Source: Smithella sp. PtaU1.Bin162 (lineage in GTDB: Bacteria > Desulfobacterota > Syntrophia > Syntrophales > Smithellaceae). From it: a stretch of 55,508 bases of DNA. Made by a program: the position numbers and the translations under genes. The notes beneath the pieces were generated by a model. It worked only from the letters and a program-made list of their open reading frames with translations, was not told where the DNA came from and did no database searches. The stretch is from the NCBI GenBank assembly GCA_002068015.1, contig MVRV01000084.1:1-55508 (forward strand), in the 5' to 3' direction. This document shows positions 15,610 through 22,565 of the stretch, in pieces; positions within the stretch are counted from its first letter, which is position 1; each line of letters opens with the position of its first letter.

Positions 15610-16533
15610 ATGAAGATTAAAATAGGAACGCGCGGCAGTAAGCTCGCTTTAATACAGGCCAATCTGGTGGCCGCTAAAATACGAAAAGAAGCTCCGGGAA
15701 CAGCTGTTGAAATTCATGTCATCAAGACCAGCGGCGATGTTATGCAGGATGTTTCACTTTTAAAAATCGGCGGCAAAGGTGTGTTTGTCAAAGAAATTGA
15801 GGACGCTCTTCTTGCCGGCGGTATTGATCTGGCCGTACACAGCATGAAGGATGTTCCCGGTGAAACGCCTGAAGGTCTTGCCTTCTGTGCCGTTCTTCCA
15901 CGGGAAGATGTGCGCGATATTCTGGTATCACGCGGCAACGTTAAAATAGAGTTCATGCCCCGGGGAGCGCGAATAGGTACCGGGTCGCTCAGGCGTGCTG
16001 CTCAGATTAAAGCGATGCTTCCCGATGTCGTCATAGTTTCACTACGCGGCAATATCGATACTCGCCTAGATAAAATTGAGAAGGAAAATTTAAACGGGAT
16101 TATTTTGGCGGCGGCTGCCCTGAAAAGACTCGGATATTTTCAGAAAATAACGCAGTATCTGCCGGTGGAATTGATGCTGCCGGCGGTTGGGCAGGGGGCG
16201 CTGGGGTTGCAGATAAGGGAAACGGATCACGCTTTGGCCGGAATTCTCGCGAGGTTGAACCATGCTCCGACCGCTGCGGAAATTACCGCCGAACGTGCTT
16301 ATCTTCTGGCATTGGGCGGCGGATGTTGCCTGCCGATTGCCGCATATGGGAAAACGGAAGGCGGGAATCTCTTTCTGGAGGGTATGATGGCGGCTCCCAA
16401 CGGCACTATTGTAATTCGCGACAAAGTCAGAGGATCCGTTGCGGATGCGGAAGAATTGGGTAGGGAACTCGCCCGCATTATTCTGGAGAAAGGCGGCAAA
16501 AAACTTCTGAATTTGTGTACGGAAATAATATGA
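15610..16533 (+). CDS. hemC: Hydroxymethylbilane synthase
   Basis: HemC polymerises four porphobilinogens to hydroxymethylbilane. Motifs are 'IGTRGSKLALIQA', 'IKTSGD', 'VHSMKDVP', 'ARIGTGSLRRAAQ', 'SLRGNIDTRLDK' and 'LPAVGQGALG'. The dipyrromethane cofactor attaches to Cys239 in 'ALGGGCCLP', which here is followed by a second Cys. The 307-residue length is normal, and GGAG lies eight bases before the ATG. The stop overlaps the next ATG (ATGA). Confidence 0.97.
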   Translation: MKIKIGTRGSKLALIQANLVAAKIRKEAPGTAVEIHVIKTSGDVMQDVSLLKIGGKGVFVKEIEDALLAGGIDLAVHSMKDVPGETPEGLAFCAVLPREDVRDILVSRGNVKIEFMPRGARIGTGSLRRAAQIKAMLPDVVIVSLRGNIDTRLDKIEKENLNGIILAAAALKRLGYFQKITQYLPVELMLPAVGQGALGLQIRETDHALAGILARLNHAPTAAEITAERAYLLALGGGCCLPIAAYGKTEGGNLFLEGMMAAPNGTIVIRDKVRGSVADAEELGRELARIILEKGGKKLLNLCTEII

Positions 16534-18089
16534 ATAAAAAAAATAAACCGGGAACGGTATATATTATTGGAGCGGGACCGGGCGATGCTGGATTGATTAC
16601 GGTGAAAGGGGCCGACTGTCTCGGCCGGGCGGATGTTGTTGTTTACGACTATCTGGTCAATGAAGAATTACTGGAGTACGCACGGCCCGCAGCGAGGTTT
16701 GTTTATGCCGGTAAAAAGGGCGGAGAGCATACTTTGCCACAGGATAAGATCAATGAACTGTTGGTAAGAGAAGCGCAAGACGGCAACACGATTGCGCGTC
16801 TTAAGGGTGGAGATCCCTTTATTTTCGGGCGCGGCGGTGAGGAAGCGGAGGAGCTGGCCCGGAATAACGTGCCTTTTGAAATAATTCCCGGCGTTACTTC
16901 CGCCGTTGCCGTTCCCGCCTATGCGGGTATTCCGCTGACACATCGGGGACTTACTTCCACAGTGGCATTTGTCACCGGCCATGAAGACCCGGCCAAAGAA
17001 AAAAGTGATATCGATTGGCCGACTCTTGCCGGAATCGGCACGCTGGTTTTTTTGATGGGTGTGAAAAATATTGCCCGCATTACGGATGCTTTAATTAAAT
17101 ATGGTAAATCGCCTTCCACGCCTGCGGCTCTAATCCGCTGGGGGACGACTCCCCGGCAGGAAGTTGTTACGGCAACGCTGGATGCGATTACTGTGCGCGC
17201 TGAGGCCTGCGGTTTTGCTCCACCGGCAATTCTTGTGGTGGGCAATGTTGTTGATCTGCGGGAAACACTTAAGTGGTTTGACGGAAAACCGCTTTTCGGT
17301 AAAGGTATTGTCATAACACGTCCGGAGCGTGAGAAGGATAATCTCGCCGCATTGCTTGCGCAGGAAGGTGCACGGGTTATTTGCTTTCCGACAATAAAAA
17401 TAACGCCGCCGCCCGATTGGAGCAGTCTCGATGCCGCAGTGACTCAACTTAATACTTATAACTGGATAATATTTACGAGTGCCAACGGGGTGCATTATTT
17501 TTTCGAGCGGCTGGCGGCGTTGGGCAAGGATATCCGGGAACTGAAAAGCGTTAAAATATGCTGTATCGGTCCGGCGACGGCTTTCCAAATTCAGGCAAGG
17601 GGGATAGGAGTTGACCTGATTCCCGAATATTATATTTCCGAAGGCATTCTGAAATCATTGGCCAAACTGGATTTGGCGGGACAAAAAATACTGATCCCCC
17701 GGGCGGTGCATGCCCGGGATGTCCTTCCGGAAGGGCTGACTAAAATGGGAGCGGCCGTGGATGTGGTGGCCGCATATGAAACAGTGAATTCCGGCAGAAA
17801 GAAAGAAGAGCTGTTGGAACTGATCAGGAATGATGGTATAGATGTAATTACTTTTACCAGTACTTCGACCGTAACCAACTTTTTGGAAATTATGGGCGGG
17901 GATTTCATCTGTCCGGCGAAAATCAGGATAGCCTGCATCGGACCTATTACCGAAACGGCGGCGCAAAGGGCCGGATTTAATGTCGATATCCGGCAGGACG
18001 AATATACCATGGAAGGGCTGGTGCAGTCCCTGGTACAATATTTCAAAAACGAACAGGCGGCGGAAAGCGGAAAGAGGAATAATTCATGA
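16530..18089 (+). CDS. cobA-hemD: Fused uroporphyrinogen-III C-methyltransferase / uroporphyrinogen-III synthase
   Basis: This 519-residue fusion does two consecutive steps. The N-terminal half is a SUMT (CobA): 'YIIGAGPGDAGLITVKG', 'VVVYDYLVNEELL', 'GDPFIFGRGGEEAEEL', 'VPFEIIPGVTSAVAVPAYAGIPLTHR'. The C-terminal half is HemD: 'IVITRPEREKDNLAALLAQEGA', 'IIFTSANGVHYFFERL', 'CCIGPATAFQIQARG' and 'VITFTSTSTVTNFLEI'. Such fusions are common in Firmicutes and Desulfobacterota and push flux to precorrin-2. The ATG at 16530 overlaps the hemC stop. The frame also runs back to a GTG at 16515, which is less likely. Confidence 0.95.
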   Translation: MNKKNKPGTVYIIGAGPGDAGLITVKGADCLGRADVVVYDYLVNEELLEYARPAARFVYAGKKGGEHTLPQDKINELLVREAQDGNTIARLKGGDPFIFGRGGEEAEELARNNVPFEIIPGVTSAVAVPAYAGIPLTHRGLTSTVAFVTGHEDPAKEKSDIDWPTLAGIGTLVFLMGVKNIARITDALIKYGKSPSTPAALIRWGTTPRQEVVTATLDAITVRAEACGFAPPAILVVGNVVDLRETLKWFDGKPLFGKGIVITRPEREKDNLAALLAQEGARVICFPTIKITPPPDWSSLDAAVTQLNTYNWIIFTSANGVHYFFERLAALGKDIRELKSVKICCIGPATAFQIQARGIGVDLIPEYYISEGILKSLAKLDLAGQKILIPRAVHARDVLPEGLTKMGAAVDVVAAYETVNSGRKKEELLELIRNDGIDVITFTSTSTVTNFLEIMGGDFICPAKIRIACIGPITETAAQRAGFNVDIRQDEYTMEGLVQSLVQYFKNEQAAESGKRNNS

Positions 18090-19273
18090 TCGGCATTTCC
18101 AAATTATATTGCGGTGCGGTAGAACCTTCGGATGTCCTGCGCTACGGCCGGGAATCCGGGAAATTGCCCTCGCATCTTCTGCAGTTTTCCGCCGATAAGC
18201 GTCCGGTAGTTGTTTGGAATATAACCCGCCGCTGTAATCTGCGCTGCATTCATTGCTATTCCAATTCCCGGGATATTTCTTTTGCCGGTGAACTCACGAC
18301 AGGGGAGGGGAAAAACGTACTGAAGGATCTCGCGCAATTCGGTTCTCCGGTAATTCTTTTCTCCGGCGGCGAGCCGCTGCTGCGCCCTGATCTGGCGGAT
18401 CTCGCCGAATATGCCGTGGATCAGGGATTAAGGGCCGTCATTTCGACAAACGGTACTTTAATTACGAAAACCATTGCCGGGAAGTTGCAGAAAATCGGCC
18501 TTTCTTATATAGGTATAAGTCTGGACGGTACGGAAAAGACGCATGATACTTTCCGGCGGACAAAAGGTGCTTATGCGGCTGCTCTTACCGGAATTCGCAA
18601 TTGCCGTGACGCGGGAATAAAAGTCGGTATACGTTTCACCGTAAGCAGGCATAATGTTCAGGATGTTGCGGCCATGTTCGATCTGCTTGCGGAAGAAGAG
18701 ATCGAAAGGCTTTGCTTTTATCATCTGGTTTACAGCGGCCGCGGCCTGGAACTTAAAAATGAGGATTTAACTCCGGGAGAAACCCGTAAACTTCTCGATC
18801 TGATTATGCGCCGGACGAAAGAGTTGTTTGCCGCCGGAAAGCCGCGGGAAATTCTTACCGTCGATAATCATGCCGACGGTCCCTATCTCTATTTGAGGCT
18901 GCAGGAAGAAAATCCGGAAAGAGCAAAAGAGGTTCTGGAACTGCTTAGAATGAACGAAGGCAACAGTTCAGGCCACGGTATCGGATGCATCAGCTGGGAC
19001 GGAGAAATTCATCCTGATCAGTTCTGGCGCAGCATTTCTTTCGGTAATGTGAGGGAAAGGCCGTTTAGTGAAGTATGGCTGGATAAATCCATGGGACTTC
19101 TGGTAAAGTTGAAAGAAAAAAAGAAATATGTGCAGGGACGTTGTGCCGGGTGCCGCTGGTTGGATATTTGTGGTGGTAACTTTCGGGCGAGGGCAGAGGC
19201 TGCCGGAAATATCTGGGGGCCTGATCCGGCCTGTTACCTTTCTGATGAAGAAATTTCCGTTAAGGAGGGTTGA
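18086..19273 (+). CDS. ahbC: 12,18-didecarboxysiroheme deacetylase (radical SAM)
   Basis: AhbC removes the two acetate side chains of 12,18-didecarboxysiroheme to give iron-coproporphyrin III in the alternative haem pathway. The 395-residue protein starts with the family-typical 'MIGISKLYCGAVEPSDVLRYGR' region (residues 1-22). It carries the radical-SAM CxxxCxxC in 'CNLRCIHC', 'FSGGEPLLRPDL', 'ISLDGTEKTHDTFR', and a C-terminal auxiliary cluster region (CISWDG, then CAGCRWLDICGG and a final Cys). Its ATG overlaps the hemD stop. The split between AhbC and the related AhbD at 20839 is made from N-terminal extension and C-terminal Cys pattern. Confidence 0.9.
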   Translation: MIGISKLYCGAVEPSDVLRYGRESGKLPSHLLQFSADKRPVVVWNITRRCNLRCIHCYSNSRDISFAGELTTGEGKNVLKDLAQFGSPVILFSGGEPLLRPDLADLAEYAVDQGLRAVISTNGTLITKTIAGKLQKIGLSYIGISLDGTEKTHDTFRRTKGAYAAALTGIRNCRDAGIKVGIRFTVSRHNVQDVAAMFDLLAEEEIERLCFYHLVYSGRGLELKNEDLTPGETRKLLDLIMRRTKELFAAGKPREILTVDNHADGPYLYLRLQEENPERAKEVLELLRMNEGNSSGHGIGCISWDGEIHPDQFWRSISFGNVRERPFSEVWLDKSMGLLVKLKEKKKYVQGRCAGCRWLDICGGNFRARAEAAGNIWGPDPACYLSDEEISVKEG

Positions 19274-19275
19274 AG

Positions 19276-19764
19276 ATGAAACAGGAAATGTTGAAGGAGA
19301 ACCTGGCATTAATGGAGAAGTTGAAAGAACTTCCGGTACTGCATTCGTTCGGCACAAAGGATATGAACAAGCTTCTCACCTTCAGTAATGTAAAAAAATA
19401 TTTTGCCGGTGAAACGATTATCGAGGAGGGAAGCTATGACAACTGGATTTATTTTCTGGTTGATGGTCATGTCCGGATAGTTAAAAATGGAGAGGAAATA
19501 GACACACTGAGACGTACCGGAGATATCTTCGGAGAGATGTGTGTGATTGACGGATCTCCGCGTTCGGCTTCGATTGAGGCAATCGACGATGTCACCTGTC
19601 TGGCCACGGATGTATCCTTTATGGATAGTCTCTACAGTGAAGACAAGGTGGCGTTTTGTGCGGTATTTTATCAAATGATTGCCGAAGTACTGGCTTGCCG
19701 GCTGCGGGAAACAAGCACGGAACTGGTTAAAATAAAAGAAGAACTGCAAAGGCTGAAAAAGTAA
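19276..19764 (+). CDS. Stand-alone cyclic-nucleotide-binding domain protein
   Basis: This 162-residue protein is a single cNMP-binding domain of the CRP/PKA type: '[16 protein letters not shown]', '[34 protein letters not shown]', '[27 protein letters not shown]'. The phosphate-binding cassette reads [14 protein letters not shown], with the Glu and Arg expected for cyclic-nucleotide binding. There is no helix-turn-helix; the C-terminus is a charged helix. It starts at ATG 19276 with GGAGGG six bases away, immediately after ahbC and before hemB. The context suggests a role in haem synthesis, for example as a ligand- or redox-sensing regulator of a neighbour, but no such function is established. 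Confidence 0.85.
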   Translation: MKQEMLKENLALMEKLKELPVLHSFGTKDMNKLLTFSNVKKYFAGETIIEEGSYDNWIYFLVDGHVRIVKNGEEIDTLRRTGDIFGEMCVIDGSPRSASIEAIDDVTCLATDVSFMDSLYSEDKVAFCAVFYQMIAEVLACRLRETSTELVKIKEELQRLKK

Positions 19765-19786
19765 CGGCAGTAAAGGAGGTTTTAAA

Positions 19787-20761
19787 ATGCAATTCCCTGA
19801 ATATCGTCCCCGAAGGTTGAGGAAGAATGAAAATTTTCGTCGTCTGGTTCGTGAAACACAGGTAAGTGTCGATGATTTGATCTATCCGCTTTTTGTGGTT
19901 CCCGGCAAAAACGTTAAAAAACCGATCCAGGCTATGCCCGGCAACTTTCAGATGTCCGTAGACAACATCGTTCGCGAGGCCGAGCTCGCCTGTAAACTGA
20001 AGATACCGGCTCTATTGCTTTTTGGAATTCCGTCGCATAAAGATGAACTGGCCACCGGCGCCTTTGCCAAGGACGGAATTGTTCAACAGGCCGTGAAGAA
20101 AATAAAAAAAGAAGTTCCGGATATTTTGATTGTGACCGATGTCTGTCTGTGTGAGTACACCAGTCACGGCCATTGCGGTATGCTCGAGAAAGAAACGGTC
20201 GATAATGACTCGACTTTGGAGGTGCTCACGGAAACAGCCGTTTCCCATGCTCGCGCCGGTGCCGATATGGTTGCGCCTTCGGCTATGATGGACGGACAGG
20301 TAGCGGCAATCCGGGAGGGTCTTGATGAAAATAATTTCGCGGATGTTCCCGTTATGGCTTATGCCGCCAAACATGCTTCCTGCTTCTACGGACCTTTCCG
20401 GGAAGCCGCGGAGAGTGCCCCGAAATTCGGCGACAGAAAATCCTACCAGATGGATCCGGCCAACGGTGATGAAGCGATGCGGGAAATCACGCTCGATGTT
20501 GCGGAAGGTGCGGATATTATCATGGTAAAGCCGGCTCTTCCTTATCTGGATATCATCTGCCGGGCCAAACAGGAATTTGACCTGCCGCTCGCGGCCTATA
20601 ATGTGAGCGGTGAATTTGCCATGATTAAAGCAGCGGCGGCCAACGGGTGGCTCGACGAAGAGCGCGCCATGCTTGAATCACTCACGGCAATAAAACGGGC
20701 AGGCGCCGACATTATCATTACGTATTGGGCCAAACAGTTTGCCGAGCTGCAAAGTAAATAG
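19787..20761 (+). CDS. hemB: Porphobilinogen synthase (delta-aminolevulinate dehydratase)
   Basis: HemB condenses two 5-aminolevulinates to porphobilinogen. The 324-residue protein has the two Schiff-base lysines, Lys195 (AAKHAS) and Lys248 (MVKPA). It also has the Cys triad of the zinc-dependent class: Cys120, Cys122 and Cys130 in '[14 protein letters not shown]'. The N-terminal arm '[19 protein letters not shown]' is typical. A strong AAAGGAGG site precedes the ATG. Confidence 0.97.
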   Translation: MQFPEYRPRRLRKNENFRRLVRETQVSVDDLIYPLFVVPGKNVKKPIQAMPGNFQMSVDNIVREAELACKLKIPALLLFGIPSHKDELATGAFAKDGIVQQAVKKIKKEVPDILIVTDVCLCEYTSHGHCGMLEKETVDNDSTLEVLTETAVSHARAGADMVAPSAMMDGQVAAIREGLDENNFADVPVMAYAAKHASCFYGPFREAAESAPKFGDRKSYQMDPANGDEAMREITLDVAEGADIIMVKPALPYLDIICRAKQEFDLPLAAYNVSGEFAMIKAAAANGWLDEERAMLESLTAIKRAGADIIITYWAKQFAELQSK

Positions 20762-20789
20762 ATTTCAAAATGCATGAACATTTCGGCAT

Positions 20790-20817
20790 CATCATTCCGT
20801 AATGTTCCGGAATGATG
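20790..20817. repeat. Intra-operon hairpin between hemB and ahbD
   Basis: CATCATTCCG (20790-20799) and its complement CGGAATGATG (20808-20817) form a perfect 10-bp stem with an 8-base loop, in the 77-bp gap between hemB and ahbD. There is no T-tract, so attenuation or mRNA processing is more likely than full termination. Confidence 0.5.
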
Positions 20818-20838
20818 AAAAGATGAGGCTGTTTAGTT

Positions 20839-21921
20839 ATGCCATCGGGTCACGGTTTGCCAAATTCCGACAATAACCTGCGGATGATTGCCTGGGAAGT
20901 CACGCGCCGCTGCAATCTGAATTGCCTGCACTGCCGGGCTGCTGCAGGCTGCGGCCCTTTTGGCGGAGAGTTATCAACAAATGAATGCATGGGACTTCTC
21001 GATGCAATTGTGCAAGCGGGAAATCCGGTAGTGATTATGACCGGGGGTGAACCGCTTTTAAGACCGGATATTTTCGATCTGGCGGCAGCAGGTACGGCTA
21101 AAGGGTTGCGTATGGTTATGGCCACGAACGGTACGCTGGTTGATACAGCCGTGGCCAGACAGTTGATCCAAAGCGGCATTAAAAGAGTCAGTATCAGTGT
21201 CGACGGAAAGGATGCCGCCGGCCACGACGCTTTGCGCGGCGTGCCCGGAGCTTTTGCCGGAGCAATGGCCGGAATTAATGAACTGAAAAGCGCCGGGATG
21301 GAATTCCAAATCAATACGACGATAACAGCGGATAATATCGATCAGATAAAAGATATTCTTGATCTGGCCGTCAATATCGGCGCGGCGGCGCATCATATTT
21401 TTCTGCTCGTACCGACCGGACGGGGCAGAAACCTCGCCTCCCGGACAATTAACGCCGCTGATTACGAAAAAACACTGCTGTGGTTTCATGAGCAGAGCCT
21501 GTCTTGCGGAATACAACTTAAAGCAACCTGTGCGCCGCATTATTTCCGGATCAGGCATCAGCAGAAGGATAATAACCGGGAGACCAAAAAACTGCGGGGG
21601 CAGTTTTCTGAAGCCACGCGCGGCTGTCTGGGCGGCATTTCCTTTTGCTTTATCTCTCATACGGGAATAGTACAGCCCTGCGGTTATCTGGAACTTGACT
21701 GCGGTAATGTGCGCAGTGAGGAGTTTCCCGTCATATGGCAAAATTCGGAAGTATTTAAAAATCTGCGGGATCCGAGTAAATACGACGGCAAATGCGGCCG
21801 GTGCGAGTTTATCAAGGTATGCGGTGGCTGCCGGGCCAGAGCTTATGAAAAAACCGGTGATTATCTGGCCGAGGAGCCGCTTTGTCTTTACGAACCCGGG
21901 CAAAAATTATTCAGCAGATAA
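20839..21921 (+). CDS. ahbD: Heme b synthase (AhbD, radical SAM)
   Basis: AhbD oxidatively decarboxylates the two propionates of iron-coproporphyrin III to vinyl groups, giving haem b. The 360-residue protein has 'EVTRRCNLNCLHCRAAAG' (CxxxCxxC), 'IMTGGEPLLRPDIF', 'ISVDGKDAAGHDALRGVPGAF', 'TTITADNIDQI' and a SPASM-like C-terminus with 'GIVQPCGYLELDCGNVR' and 'CGRCEFIKVCGGCRARAY', which suits a second Fe-S cluster. It is followed directly by the Lrp-like decarboxylase subunit gene. No obvious Shine-Dalgarno precedes ATG 20839. Confidence 0.9.
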   Translation: MPSGHGLPNSDNNLRMIAWEVTRRCNLNCLHCRAAAGCGPFGGELSTNECMGLLDAIVQAGNPVVIMTGGEPLLRPDIFDLAAAGTAKGLRMVMATNGTLVDTAVARQLIQSGIKRVSISVDGKDAAGHDALRGVPGAFAGAMAGINELKSAGMEFQINTTITADNIDQIKDILDLAVNIGAAAHHIFLLVPTGRGRNLASRTINAADYEKTLLWFHEQSLSCGIQLKATCAPHYFRIRHQQKDNNRETKKLRGQFSEATRGCLGGISFCFISHTGIVQPCGYLELDCGNVRSEEFPVIWQNSEVFKNLRDPSKYDGKCGRCEFIKVCGGCRARAYEKTGDYLAEEPLCLYEPGQKLFSR

Positions 21922-22380
21922 ATGATCATGGATGAAATCGATAAAAAATTGCTCAACATTCTGCAGAAGGAATTTCCGCTTACGGAATATCCTTTTGCCG
22001 TCGTTGCGGAACAATGCGGTATCGGCGAAGAGGAAGTGCTTATCCGGGTCGGCAGATTGAAAAAAGAAGGAATTATCCGCCGGATCGGAGCGGTTTTTGA
22101 CGGAGCTAAATTAGGTCGTGCCGGTACTCTTTGCGCCGCCCGTGTTCCGGAAGATAAAATCGGTGACTTTGTCCGGATTATCAATGCCGAAAAAGGTGTT
22201 ACGCATAATTACCGGCGCCGCAACGAGTATAACGTCTGGTTTACCGTCAACATGGCTACCTCGGATAAACTGGATGAGTTTCTGGAGCATGTGAAAGAGA
22301 AAACCGGTGTCACGGATATTCTCGACATGCGGGCGGTCAAGACATATAAAATAGATGCATCCATGGAAATGGTCTCATAA
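21922..22380 (+). CDS. Siroheme decarboxylase subunit (AhbA/AhbB, Lrp/AsnC-like)
   Basis: AhbA and AhbB form a heterodimer that decarboxylates sirohaem to 12,18-didecarboxysiroheme. This 152-residue protein has the Lrp-like fold: an N-terminal winged helix (MDEIDKKLLNILQKEFPL, then EEVLIRVGRLKKEGIIRRIGA) and a RAM-like half with 'GVTHNYRRRNEYNVWFTVNM', whose His and Arg residues match the active-site region of the family. Only one such gene is present here; I cannot say whether it is A or B. The start is ATG 21922, adjacent to the ahbD stop; ATG 21928 is possible. Confidence 0.85.
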   Translation: MIMDEIDKKLLNILQKEFPLTEYPFAVVAEQCGIGEEEVLIRVGRLKKEGIIRRIGAVFDGAKLGRAGTLCAARVPEDKIGDFVRIINAEKGVTHNYRRRNEYNVWFTVNMATSDKLDEFLEHVKEKTGVTDILDMRAVKTYKIDASMEMVS

Positions 22381-22435
22381 ATCAATGACACTCGCTGAAA
22401 ACGAATGTAATGAAGGTTGAAGCAAAAGTGGAATT

Positions 22436-22498
22436 GATCCCGAAAGCGAAGCCCAGCGTATGCAGGGCGAGCTAGTTACGGCGAAGCTATTCGGGATC
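22436..22498. repeat. 63-bp inverted-repeat element upstream of polA
   Basis: GATCCCGAA (22436-22444) and TTCGGGATC (22490-22498) are perfect 9-bp arms. Between them are further self-complementary pieces such as GCCC/GGGC and two GCGAAGC-like segments, so the transcript should fold into a compact branched hairpin. It lies in the 185-bp gap between the haem operon and polA. Confidence 0.5.
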
Positions 22499-22565
22499 CC
22501 ATGGTTATATTCCCCACAGCTTGTGGCAGGGTCGTTTATTGATGCAGATAGGAGCAAAATAAATT

